Source of the DNA: Treponemataceae bacterium
Lineage (GTDB): Bacteria > Spirochaetota > Spirochaetia > Treponematales > Treponemataceae
DNA: 64,000 nt
Direction of reading: 5' to 3'
NCBI GenBank assembly: GCA_024402435.1
Contig: JAKSTU010000004.1
Span: forward strand, 1 to 64,000
Part shown: positions 44,675 through 52,855 of the stretch, in pieces
How positions within the stretch are numbered: the first letter of the stretch is position 1
Layout: every line of letters starts with the position of its first letter
Translations under genes and position numbers: made by a program
The notes under the pieces: model-generated
Database searches by the model: none
Seen by the model: only the letters and a program-made list of their open reading frames with translations
Told to the model about the DNA's origin: nothing

Positions 44675-45622
44675 TTAGAACTGAATCTGTTTGATAACAT
44701 CTTTAAGTGCATCTGAGCTCTTGTGGAGCAGAGCAACTTCTTCGTCTGTCATGGGAGCCACGATTTTTCCGACAACTCCGTCCTTGCTTACAACTGACAG
44801 TGTGCTGAGACAAACGTCTTCAATTCCATACTCGCCGTGGAGCATTGAAGAAACTGTCATTACTGTGTCAGAGCCGTTCATGATGCAGCGTACCAGGTGA
44901 CATACAGAAATTGCGATTGCATAGAATGTTGCACCTTTCTGCTTGATGATGATTCCGCCTGATTTGCGGACAAAATCTTCAACTTCTGCATGTACGGGAG
45001 CTGCAACCCCTTTTCCCTTGCTGGGAGCGAATTTTCCGTAATCATCGATTGAAACGTTACCGATGTGAGCCAGTGACCACGGCACAAATGAACTGTCTCC
45101 ATGCTCACCGAATACGTAAGCATGAACACTGCGCTGACTAACGCCGTAATGCTGAGCCAGTGTGTCGCGAAGGCGTGATGTGTCAAGAAGAGTTCCTGAA
45201 CCGATGATGTGGTTTTCAGGGATTCCGGAAGTTTTGATGAACTGGTATGTCAGAATGTCTACAGGGTTTGCAACGATGATATACATTGCGTCCGGTGCAG
45301 CCTTTGTAATTTCAGGAATTACAGACTTTGTGATGTTCACGTTTGCCTGTGTAAGGTCCAGACGAGACTGTCCGGGTTTGCGTGCCATTCCGGAAGTAAA
45401 GATTACAAAATTTGAATTTTTTGCATCTTCATATGTTCCTGCACGAACAACACAAGGAGCACAGAAAGAAGCTCCCTGCTGAATATCAAGAGCTTCTCCC
45501 AAAGCTTTTTCGTTGTTGATGTCAATGAATACGATTTCTGAAGCTGCACCCTGAACTGCAAGAGTGTAACCGATTGTTGCACCGACACTGCCGGCACCGA
45601 TGATAGTGACTTTGTTTGCCAT
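44675..45622 (-). CDS. Lactate/malate dehydrogenase family protein with Arg at the substrate-specificity position
   Basis: A 315-residue NAD-dependent 2-hydroxyacid dehydrogenase. The NAD motif is GAGSVGATIGYTLA; the catalytic Asp-His pair is Asp147 in LLDTSRLR and His174 in GEHGDS. Overall the sequence resembles bacterial L-lactate dehydrogenases. In the substrate loop GMARKPGQSR, however, Arg81 stands where lactate dehydrogenases have Gln102 and malate dehydrogenases have Arg. With fumarase and fumarate reductase downstream, malate dehydrogenase activity is more likely than lactate dehydrogenase. The KGATFYAIA segment remains lactate-dehydrogenase-like, so mixed specificity is possible. The start has AGGATGG 6 nt upstream. 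Confidence 0.85.
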   Translation of the reverse strand: MANKVTIIGAGSVGATIGYTLAVQGAASEIVFIDINNEKALGEALDIQQGASFCAPCVVRAGTYEDAKNSNFVIFTSGMARKPGQSRLDLTQANVNITKSVIPEITKAAPDAMYIIVANPVDILTYQFIKTSGIPENHIIGSGTLLDTSRLRDTLAQHYGVSQRSVHAYVFGEHGDSSFVPWSLAHIGNVSIDDYGKFAPSKGKGVAAPVHAEVEDFVRKSGGIIIKQKGATFYAIAISVCHLVRCIMNGSDTVMTVSSMLHGEYGIEDVCLSTLSVVSKDGVVGKIVAPMTDEEVALLHKSSDALKDVIKQIQF

Positions 45623-45682
45623 TATAAACCATCCTGTAATTCGCAAAAAAAATGCGTATTAGTATGTATTTTCTCATCATCA

Positions 45683-45711
45683 ATATAACTTTTTACCCGT
45701 ATTCTTGTAAA
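45683..45711 (-). promoter_or_regulatory. Promoter of the dehydrogenase-fumarase-Hdr/Frd locus
   Basis: On the minus strand TTTACA (plus 45706-45711), a 17-nt spacer and TTATAT (plus 45683-45688) make a good sigma-70 promoter, with a leader of about 55 nt. Confidence 0.6.
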
Positions 45712-45713
45712 GG

Positions 45714-45750
45714 TTTCTATAGAAAATTATTGATATTTTTTTATAGAAAA
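45714..45750. promoter_or_regulatory. Candidate operator: TTTCTATAGAAA palindrome plus a second half-site
   Basis: A 12-bp perfect palindrome (45714-45725) abuts the -35 box of the dehydrogenase promoter. TATAGAAAA recurs at 45742-45750. The placement suits an activator, and the divergent AraC-type regulator is the obvious candidate. This is inference. Confidence 0.4.
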
Positions 45751-45810
45751 CGATGCAATTGGTTCACAGACACGGATATGGCAGACAACCGTCCGGGAAA
45801 AGCGGAAAAC

Positions 45811-45839
45811 TTGACAAATCCGTTTTGATTTAGCATAAT
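45811..45839 (+). promoter_or_regulatory. Promoter of the AraC regulator, apparently leaderless
   Basis: A perfect TTGACA (45811-45816), a 17-nt spacer and CATAAT (45834-45839) end 7 nt before the ATG. There is no ribosome-binding site, so the transcript should begin at the start codon. Confidence 0.65.
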
Positions 45840-45846
45840 TCCGTCA

Positions 45847-46707
45847 ATGTATCAGCTGTTTGCAAACAAATTCTGGGAAGGAGCATCCGTTCCTGTTCAT
45901 TTTGAGGCACGCAATCCTCAGCCGCCTTTTCCTCTTCATACTCACGATTTTTTTGAACTTGTAATCGTTCTCAACGGCACCGGAATGCACATAACAAATC
46001 AGGGTTCCAAAGAAATCAAAGCAGGTGATGTTTTTTGCGTAAAACCGGGACAAGCACACGGCTTTTCAAAAGTTGACAATCTGGTCCTTACAAACATCAT
46101 GCTTTTGAATTCATTTCTGTCTGATTCTGACTATGATCTCAAGGAAATAACCGGTTTTTCAACATTGTTCGAACCTTTGTCCCGGGCGGTGGCAGCAACT
46201 CAGCCAATTCAATCCTTCAATCTCAACAAATTCCAGCTTTTTGAAATTCAGGCCATCATCGAATCGGTAAAACAGGAAATCACAAATCAGAATCTGGGTT
46301 ACAAAATTCAGGTTCACACACTTCTCATCCAGCTGATAATGTACCTGCTCCGGGTTTTCAACAACCGGAATTTTTCTTCATCAACTGAAAACACTTCCGC
46401 TGTCAGTCTGATTGCATTCATGGAAAAAAATTACAAGACCAACATTTCCATGCCTGAACTGACGGATATGTCCAACATGTCCGAAAGCAGCGTTCTGCGG
46501 ACTTTCAAACGGATAACCGGTTATGCACCTTTTGTCTATCAGAACAGACTCCGCATGTTCGATGCAAGCAACCAGCTGACACAGACAAATAAAACCGTGA
46601 CTGAAATAGCCTATGATTTGGGTTACAACGACAGCAATTATTTCTGCCGCTGTTTCCGCAAATTCATGAACATGAGTCCCACCGAATACCGGAAGCACTT
46701 TTCCTGA
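45847..46707 (+). CDS. AraC-family transcriptional regulator
   Basis: A 286-residue regulator. An N-terminal cupin-type sensor domain (about 15-90; FPLHTHDFFELVIVLNG and AGDVFCVKPGQAH) is joined to a C-terminal double helix-turn-helix (about 185-286; MPELTDMSNMSESSVLRTFK and VTEIAYDLGYNDSNYFCRCF, then MSPTEYRK). The domain order is that of the RhaR/RhaS and MelR group, which usually bind small sugars or acids. It is divergent from the dehydrogenase gene and may control it. The effector is unknown. Confidence 0.9.
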   Translation: MYQLFANKFWEGASVPVHFEARNPQPPFPLHTHDFFELVIVLNGTGMHITNQGSKEIKAGDVFCVKPGQAHGFSKVDNLVLTNIMLLNSFLSDSDYDLKEITGFSTLFEPLSRAVAATQPIQSFNLNKFQLFEIQAIIESVKQEITNQNLGYKIQVHTLLIQLIMYLLRVFNNRNFSSSTENTSAVSLIAFMEKNYKTNISMPELTDMSNMSESSVLRTFKRITGYAPFVYQNRLRMFDASNQLTQTNKTVTEIAYDLGYNDSNYFCRCFRKFMNMSPTEYRKHFS

Positions 46708-46765
46708 ACTGCATAAACTTGTCTTCGGTTTTTTCGTTTTTTCGCAGGCTCCCAGACTGAAGCCC

Positions 46766-46812
46766 AAAAAAAAGCCCGTACAATGAACCTCAGTCCACTG
46801 CACGGGCTTTTT
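46766..46812. terminator. Bidirectional terminator between araC-type gene and chemoreceptor
   Basis: AGCCCGT (46773-46779) pairs with ACGGGCT (46802-46808), flanked by an A-run and a T-run. It serves the two convergent genes. Confidence 0.8.
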
Positions 46813-46828
46813 CATAAACTGCGAATCA

Positions 46829-48943
46829 TCACACGATGAACTGATCCACCTGTTCACCGATGTCAGAAATCGCTTCCTTCATCTGATCAGAAATTGAGCG
46901 GAGAACCACGCCTGTTTCATTGGCTTTGCGGGCACCCGCCGTCACTTCATCCATGCTTTCCTTCATCTTTAAGGTTGCATTCTGCAATTTCTGTACTTCC
47001 TGAAGAATTGCATCGTTTCCTGCAGACATTTCCTGACTTGCCGCATGAACTTCAGAAGTACTGTCATTCATGTGCTTGAGTGCCTGACCAATCTGCTGTG
47101 ATCCGATGGTCTGTTCTTCCATTGCGCCCTTAATCTGGCGTACAAGTTCATCTGTTTCCGAGATTTTGTCAGAAACCTGCTGGAATGCATTGCTTGACTG
47201 AACTGAAGCCTCAACCATTTTCTCGATTGAACTGCGGATATTGTTAAGCTGTTCTCCGATTGTGCGTGACTGCTGGCTTGAAGTTTCTGAAAGCTTGCGG
47301 ATTTCGTCAGCAACAACACTGAAACCTTTTCCTGCCTCACCGGCATGTGCGGCCTCAATGGCGGCATTCATTGCAAGCAGGTTTGTCTGCTCTGCAATTG
47401 CAGCAATGGCAATGTTCGCATCAACCAAAGTTTCGCTCTGGGAGCGGATCTGCTCAATTCTTTCACTTGCATCACTCTGCAGCACTGTTCCGTTGTTTGC
47501 AGAAGTTGCAAGATCCTGGAAAGAAGAAGCCATTTTGTCTACAGAAATATTTACGGAATTGATGTTTCCCATCATTTCTTCAACAGCAGAAGTTGCTTCC
47601 ATAATTCCGCGACCCTGAGTATCAATCATTCTTTCAAGTGATTCAATGTTGGAAGCAATTTCATTCACGGCACCGGCTGTTTCCTGAACACTCTTGTTCT
47701 GATCACCAAGCTGGTTTTCCATGTCTGAAATCGTTGCGATAATCTGTTCAATGGAAGCAATCGTGTCCTGAGAAGAAGCTTCAAGATCCGAACCGTTTGT
47801 AAGCAGATTCTCTTTTGATCCCTTGACCTGTGTCATGATTGTCTGAAGCTTTTCTGTAAACTGGTTGAAACCAGAAACAACATCACCTACTTCGTCTCTT
47901 GCTGACAGTTCGATACGCTTGGTCAGGTCAGCATTTCCGGATGCAATGTCCTTGATTGAAGACTTCATTGAAAGAAGCGGCTTGAGCATTACACGGATAA
48001 CGAACAGAGTAATCAGTCCGCTTACCAGACCGAAAACCAGAACAGTGAATATGATTGCATGGTTGAGGGAGGTAATCCTTCCGAAATATGCTTCATAAGG
48101 AGCAGTACACATTACTGTCCAGGGTGTTTCATTGTTGAAAGGATTTTCCGGGTGAATGGGACGATAACTTGCAGTAACCTGCATGTTCATCATCGGGTTG
48201 AAGAAAGAGGCAACACCGGATTCGCCTGTGAATACCCTGTTGAAAACTTTCATTATTTCGCTTTCCGGATCATAAACATACTGACTTTCTTCCTGACCTT
48301 CTCCCACTTCGTCAGCAAGAGCCACATAACTGCCGTCCGTAAGGTTGATGACAATAGGATGCATTCCGCCGCCTACGTCAATTTTCTGGATTACTTTCAT
48401 GAAGGGATTTCCGTTAAGAATTGAAACCAGAACACCCACTACTTTTCCGGATTCATTTTTTACAGGTACAGAGAAGAATGTAAGGACAGTTCCTGTAATT
48501 TCATTCAGCTGAGGCGGTCTTGACCAACGGCGGCCTGCCATTGCACCCTGGAAATATGCTGCCGTACTGAAATTACGTTTTGTACCGTCGGCAAGATAAC
48601 TGTCTCCGTTCTCGTCATAGAATGCAATGTTCTCGTACTTTGACTTGTCAAGATTTGTCATTGTGGAAAGCTGAGCACATTTTTCTTCCAGTGAAACGTC
48701 AGGATCCTGGAACAGCTGTACGCTTGCAAGACCTTCAAGAATTGAAAACTCTTTTTCTGCAATTTCTTCAATCTGATAACAAACAGATTCTGCCATAAGA
48801 GACAGCGTTTTGTCGGTAGCTTCTGTAAGACTCAGTTTTGAAAGCCCGATTGCCTGTGATCCCAAAGCAATAATAGAAATTAGAAGAAGCCCTACCATAA
48901 GAAGAATCAGTTTGAATTTCAATGTAAAACGGATTTTTTTCAT
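46829..48943 (-). CDS. Methyl-accepting chemotaxis protein with Cache sensor
   Basis: A 704-residue chemoreceptor. Transmembrane helix 1 (about 8-33) is followed by a periplasmic double-Cache-like domain (about 35-315; [36 protein letters not shown]). Transmembrane helix 2 (about 318-342) leads into a HAMP domain (about 343-395). The signalling tip is [26 protein letters not shown]-like, with [10 protein letters not shown]. The start is the ATG 6 nt past GAGGTG; a GTG three codons earlier overlaps that site. dCache receptors often bind amino acids or organic acids, but the ligand is unknown. It implies a motile cell. Confidence 0.94.
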   Translation of the reverse strand: MKKIRFTLKFKLILLMVGLLLISIIALGSQAIGLSKLSLTEATDKTLSLMAESVCYQIEEIAEKEFSILEGLASVQLFQDPDVSLEEKCAQLSTMTNLDKSKYENIAFYDENGDSYLADGTKRNFSTAAYFQGAMAGRRWSRPPQLNEITGTVLTFFSVPVKNESGKVVGVLVSILNGNPFMKVIQKIDVGGGMHPIVINLTDGSYVALADEVGEGQEESQYVYDPESEIMKVFNRVFTGESGVASFFNPMMNMQVTASYRPIHPENPFNNETPWTVMCTAPYEAYFGRITSLNHAIIFTVLVFGLVSGLITLFVIRVMLKPLLSMKSSIKDIASGNADLTKRIELSARDEVGDVVSGFNQFTEKLQTIMTQVKGSKENLLTNGSDLEASSQDTIASIEQIIATISDMENQLGDQNKSVQETAGAVNEIASNIESLERMIDTQGRGIMEATSAVEEMMGNINSVNISVDKMASSFQDLATSANNGTVLQSDASERIEQIRSQSETLVDANIAIAAIAEQTNLLAMNAAIEAAHAGEAGKGFSVVADEIRKLSETSSQQSRTIGEQLNNIRSSIEKMVEASVQSSNAFQQVSDKISETDELVRQIKGAMEEQTIGSQQIGQALKHMNDSTSEVHAASQEMSAGNDAILQEVQKLQNATLKMKESMDEVTAGARKANETGVVLRSISDQMKEAISDIGEQVDQFIV

Positions 48944-49075
48944 CACGAACACCTCTTGTACTGTTCAGTATAACACAGCTATTTAAAATGTTCAAAATCT
49001 CCAATATTTTTTTTACTTTTTTTACTGTTTCAATAAAATTTTAAGAATTCGGAGCTTTTTTCTGCTTGTCAGGGC

Positions 49076-49116
49076 AAAAAAAATCCCGAAACGAACTTAT
49101 GCAGTTGTTTCGGGAT
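49076..49116 (-). terminator. Terminator of the small outer-membrane protein gene
   Basis: ATCCCGAAAC (49083-49092) and GTTTCGGGAT (49107-49116) form a perfect 10-bp stem, with an A-run on the plus strand giving U-run termination on the minus strand. Confidence 0.85.
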
Positions 49117-49150
49117 ATTAACTGTTATTGAGCCAATCTTTTAAATCAGA

Positions 49151-49609
49151 TTAGAACCAGTAACGGAAACCACCTTCAGCAACGATGTTGAAGGGGTTAA
49201 ATCCAATAGGTTCAGCTTCATTTGCCAAACGGACCTGCAGCTGGGGTTTGATACCAAGCTGAGGAAGGAAAACTTCCCAGTTTTCAAGGAATCTTACGCG
49301 GAGACCAGCATAAGCACCTGCCTGAACAACAAATGTGGTATTAAAAAATTCGAATCCTGCGTCACCACCAACACCCCAGTACAGTTTTACAGGCAAGTCA
49401 GCAATTGTAAACAGGGGATATTCTGCAATATCCATATCCATACCAACGTAAACATCTGAGAAGTTTGTAGCAACTTTATAAGTAATGTTGCTATTATCCT
49501 GTTTGTAGTTTATCGTGAGGCCACCCATGCCTCCGCACAAACCTACTCCGTCAGCAAAAACTGCGGCTGCAATCAGAAGACATGCAATCAATGCAAGTGC
49601 TTTCTTCAT
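49151..49609 (-). CDS. Small outer-membrane beta-barrel protein
   Basis: A 152-residue exported protein. The signal peptide MKKALALIACLLIAAAVFA probably ends at AVFA-DG. The mature part alternates polar and hydrophobic residues in short strands (for example LTINYKQ, VQAGAYAGLRVRF) and ends in GGFRYWF with a C-terminal Phe, the pattern used for insertion by BamA. I start at the ATG with AGGAG 7-8 nt upstream; upstream codons are not needed. It is monocistronic with its own terminator. Similar small barrels occur in treponemes, but the transport function is unknown. Confidence 0.75.
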   Translation of the reverse strand: MKKALALIACLLIAAAVFADGVGLCGGMGGLTINYKQDNSNITYKVATNFSDVYVGMDMDIAEYPLFTIADLPVKLYWGVGGDAGFEFFNTTFVVQAGAYAGLRVRFLENWEVFLPQLGIKPQLQVRLANEAEPIGFNPFNIVAEGGFRYWF

Positions 49610-49733
49610 ATTAATTCTCCTCTTTTTTGACAAGAGAGGTACCCCCCTCATCGTTAGAAATTATCATTATGAGTGTAAGTCTTTTTATTCTATACGTCAA
49701 CAATATTCTATTGCTTGAATTTTTCACTGTTTT

Positions 49734-51005
49734 TCAGTGGTAAAGCAGTTTTTCCAGAGTAAGTTTTGCTCCAAGCCCCGCAACAACACTCTGCGGCGCA
49801 ACATCTGAAGGTTTGTCCTGGTTTTTCTGCTTTTTTACCGCCCTTATGAGCAAATTTTTCGGAGTGCCTTCCATGTCGATGAATTCCAGAAGCTGAACTT
49901 TATAACCTTTGTCTTCAAGAATTGCCGCTCTGTTCAAATCCGTTGCAAGAGCGCAGAAACGTTCCTTTACAATTCCATACTTCAGGAATTCGTCATACGA
50001 ACCGTCTCCCCCATGTCTGCCCAAAGCAGAATTCAGTTCGTGCTGACAGCATGGAACAGAAAGAATCGCTTTTGCTTCGTGTTCAACAGCAAAGGCAAGG
50101 GCAAAATCTGTAGCCGTGTCACAGGCATGAAGAGTAACAACCGCATCCACCTGCATTTCCGGGTGTTCTTTGCGATATCTTGCTATGTCACCGCATTCAA
50201 AATGCAGCCTGTCAAATCCGCAGGTTTCTGCAAGAACCGAGCAGTCTGCAATCACGTCTTTTTTCAAGTCCAAGCCGATTATTGCTGCCGGAATTTTTCT
50301 GATTTCGTTGAGCCAATAATACAGAGCAAAGGTCAGATATGCTTTGCCGCAGCCGAAATCAATAATCGTAAGAGGATTTTCTTCAGTAATAACAGGATTT
50401 GTACCGGACACCCTTTCTTCCGTCAAATCAGGAAGTATATCTGCCGCATATTCCAAAAATCTGTTTATCTGTCTGAATTTGTCGTATTTTGCCGCATGAA
50501 CCTGGCCGTCTTTTGTCATGATTCCAAGTTTCTGCAAAAATAAAAGCGGTTTGTCAGGTTCAAGTATGTAATTTTTACGCCGGTTGGTTCCGGCACCAAT
50601 TTTTGCAGTCTGCGGCTTCGTAAGATTTGCTACCGGTGAACACAGAGAATTTTCAGCATCTGACGGAGCGGTCTGCAACTTTTTTCCAATATTTTTCCTT
50701 ATTATAGAAGTTTTGCCTTTTTTGCTGGTAAGAACGCTTGTATTCTGTTCTGCACAGAAAATATCGATTTGTCTGAAGCCTGAAGAAGAACCTGCCGTTT
50801 CAACAGCATCGAAAATCATTTTTTTGACTTCATTTTCAGTTAAGTGTTTATGGAAAACTTTAGGTCCCTTAAACTGTTCCGCAAAGAAAAACCCGGACTT
50901 TTCTTCTGCGGTCGCAACAATCTTGTCAAAATCCGCTTCTTTTGAAGTTCGGGAAAAAACCGCTTTTTTCAGATTTTTCAAGTCATTCTGGTCCAAACCG
51001 TTCAT
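49734..51005 (-). CDS. SAM-dependent methyltransferase, Methyltransf_32-like
   Basis: A 423-residue protein. Its C-terminal half holds a class I methyltransferase domain: motif I IDFGCGKAYLTFALYY (about residues 215-230), then IGLDLKKDVIADC, AVVTLHACDTATDFAL and LSVPCCQHELN. The last two resemble the Methyltransf_32 group. The N-terminal about 180 residues are poorly conserved and basic, ending in RRKNYILEPDKPLLFLQKLG, which may bind RNA. The target is unknown. I start at ATG; the upstream TTG reading overlaps the divergent parA promoter. A TATATT ends 8 nt before this ATG without a ribosome site, so it may also be leaderless. Confidence 0.75.
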   Translation of the reverse strand: MNGLDQNDLKNLKKAVFSRTSKEADFDKIVATAEEKSGFFFAEQFKGPKVFHKHLTENEVKKMIFDAVETAGSSSGFRQIDIFCAEQNTSVLTSKKGKTSIIRKNIGKKLQTAPSDAENSLCSPVANLTKPQTAKIGAGTNRRKNYILEPDKPLLFLQKLGIMTKDGQVHAAKYDKFRQINRFLEYAADILPDLTEERVSGTNPVITEENPLTIIDFGCGKAYLTFALYYWLNEIRKIPAAIIGLDLKKDVIADCSVLAETCGFDRLHFECGDIARYRKEHPEMQVDAVVTLHACDTATDFALAFAVEHEAKAILSVPCCQHELNSALGRHGGDGSYDEFLKYGIVKERFCALATDLNRAAILEDKGYKVQLLEFIDMEGTPKNLLIRAVKKQKNQDKPSDVAPQSVVAGLGAKLTLEKLLYH

Positions 51006-51037
51006 ACAAGAAAAATATATACGCAAAGAAAAAAAAA

Positions 51038-51046
51038 TGATATACT
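51038..51046 (+). promoter_or_regulatory. Extended -10 promoter of parA, apparently leaderless
   Basis: TG-A-TATACT is an extended -10 element ending 7 nt before the parA ATG. No good -35 box and no ribosome site are seen. The divergent methyltransferase promoter overlaps it. Confidence 0.5.
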
Positions 51047-51053
51047 TATGTTT

Positions 51054-51809
51054 ATGGCAAAAGTCTATGTTTTTGTAAATCAGAAAGGCGGAGTCGGAAA
51101 AACCACTTCCGCAATCAATATCGGCGCCTATCTTGCTGAGGAAGGCAAAAAAGTACTCCTTGTAGATTTTGACTCTCAGGGCAACATGTCTTCCGGTGTA
51201 GGTGTTTCCAAAGACAAACCCACAATTTACGAACTTATGGCAGGTCAGGTTTCTGCCCGTGATGTAATAAGAACTACCGCAGTGGACGGATTGGACGCAA
51301 TTCCCGCTTCAATCGATCTGTCCGGTGCTGCAATCGAACTTGTTGACCAGAACGAACGCGAATACTTCCTTAAAAAAGCTCTTGCGCCAGTTCAGAATGA
51401 TTACGATTACATTCTCATTGACTGCCCGCCATCTTTGGGTGTTCTTACGCTTAACGGACTTGCCGCAGCAGATGCAGTGCTTATTCCCATGCAGTGCGAA
51501 TATTTTGCACTGGAAGGTGTTTCGCTTCTGCTTCAGACCGTAGAAAAAGTTCAGAAATCCATCAACCCGAATCTTACAATCGGCGGAATTTTCTTTACAA
51601 TGTTTGATTCCCGCACACGTCTTGCACAGGATGTTGTCCATCAGGTCAAAACTTATTTCAATGACGCTGTATTCAATACGATCATTCCGCGCAACGTCCG
51701 TCTTTCTGAAGCACCTTCTCACGGACTGCCCATCTGCAAATATGACGCAACATGTCTCGGTGCCCGCGCTTATCACAGCCTTGCAAAAGAGGTGATTGCC
51801 CGTGGCTAA
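51054..51809 (+). CDS. parA: Chromosome partitioning ATPase ParA/Soj
   Basis: A 251-residue ParA family ATPase. The deviant Walker A motif is QKGGVGKTT (about 10-18), with VDFDSQGN as the switch region, DYILIDCPPSLGVLT as Walker B and IIPRNVRLSEAPSHG near the C-terminus. It overlaps parB by 8 nt. Chromosomal ParA proteins position replication origins. No parS site was found by eye in the window. Confidence 0.95.
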   Translation: MAKVYVFVNQKGGVGKTTSAINIGAYLAEEGKKVLLVDFDSQGNMSSGVGVSKDKPTIYELMAGQVSARDVIRTTAVDGLDAIPASIDLSGAAIELVDQNEREYFLKKALAPVQNDYDYILIDCPPSLGVLTLNGLAAADAVLIPMQCEYFALEGVSLLLQTVEKVQKSINPNLTIGGIFFTMFDSRTRLAQDVVHQVKTYFNDAVFNTIIPRNVRLSEAPSHGLPICKYDATCLGARAYHSLAKEVIARG

Positions 51810-52761
51810 AACTGTAGGCGGCCTTGGAAAAGGTCTTGGTGCACTGCTGAATGACGGCGGTGTGAATGTTTCCCGTGTAGTTGCAGGAAATGCCGGCATA
51901 ACAGCAGAAACTGCTTCTGGTGTTCAGGCTTCTCCTTCCGGCGATTTTTTTCTTGAAGTTGACAAACTTGTTCCTAATCCCCACCAGCCCCGCACTGAGT
52001 TTGATGAAGAAGCATTGAACGAACTTTCTGCTTCCATCAAAGAACATGGAATCATTCAGCCGGTTCTTGTGGAAGAAGGCGAAAACGGCAAATATTATAT
52101 CATTGCAGGTGAACGGAGAACCCGCGCTGCTAAACTTGCCGGACTCACAAAGATTCCGGTCCGCATACAGAAGTTTTCAGAAGAAAAAAAGCTTGAAGTT
52201 GCACTTATAGAGAATATTCAGCGCGAAAACCTGAATCCTTTGGAAGAAGCTCTGGCTTACAAAAAACTGATGGAAATGACAGGCGTTACCCAGGATGAAG
52301 TTGCCCGCCGTGTTGGTAAGAACCGGTCCACAGTTGCCAATGCGCTCCGTCTTCTCAAACTGCCGGAAGACATGCAGAATGCCCTTTCATCCGGTGAAAT
52401 TTCTGCCGGCCATGCACGTGCGCTTCTGAGTGTTTCAGATTCCACCGACATGAGAATGCTTTTCGGCCGCATTATCGGGCAGAACCTGTCTGTACGTGAA
52501 GCTGAACGCCTGGCACTTGAACTGAACGGCAACGGTGCTGATCCGGCAAAGGCTTCCGGCAGCAAAGGGTCCGCCCCCAAAATTGATTCAAAACCTGCTG
52601 AAAAACGGGATCCGAATCTTGTTCATCTTGAAGAACGGCTCATTGAAATTCTTGGCACTAAAGTTGCAATCAAAGGTGATTTGGAAAAAGGCACTGTTCA
52701 GATTGAATATTACAACAAAGATGATTTGGACCGGGTTTTTTCACTGATTGCAAAAGACTGA
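51802..52761 (+). CDS. parB: Chromosome partitioning protein ParB
   Basis: A 319-residue ParB/Spo0J. The N-terminal GLGKGLGALL box binds ParA. The ParB/Srx CTP-binding domain has LVPNPHQPRTEFDEEALNEL and IAGERRTRAAKLAGL with the GERR motif. The helix-turn-helix has MTGVTQDEVARRVGKNRSTV. The start is a GTG about 7 nt after GAGGTGA; a TTG two codons earlier is an alternative. Confidence 0.95.
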   Translation: MAKTVGGLGKGLGALLNDGGVNVSRVVAGNAGITAETASGVQASPSGDFFLEVDKLVPNPHQPRTEFDEEALNELSASIKEHGIIQPVLVEEGENGKYYIIAGERRTRAAKLAGLTKIPVRIQKFSEEKKLEVALIENIQRENLNPLEEALAYKKLMEMTGVTQDEVARRVGKNRSTVANALRLLKLPEDMQNALSSGEISAGHARALLSVSDSTDMRMLFGRIIGQNLSVREAERLALELNGNGADPAKASGSKGSAPKIDSKPAEKRDPNLVHLEERLIEILGTKVAIKGDLEKGTVQIEYYNKDDLDRVFSLIAKD

Positions 52762-52784
52762 TTCTGATTCTTTCGTCAAAAAGC

Positions 52785-52814
52785 ACCGGCTCTGATTTGG
52801 GCCGGTTTTTTTTT
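52785..52814 (+). terminator. Terminator of the parA-parB operon
   Basis: CCGGC (52786-52790) pairs with GCCGG (52801-52805) around 10 nt, followed by nine T. Confidence 0.8.
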
Positions 52815-52818
52815 GCTG

Positions 52819-52847
52819 TTGCCCGTTGTCCTCACTTACGATAAAAT
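52819..52847 (+). promoter_or_regulatory. Promoter of the XPB helicase gene, apparently leaderless
   Basis: TTGCCC (52819-52824), a 17-nt spacer and TAAAAT (52842-52847) end 8 nt before the ATG. No ribosome-binding site is present. Confidence 0.5.
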
Positions 52848-52855
52848 TGCAGTTT

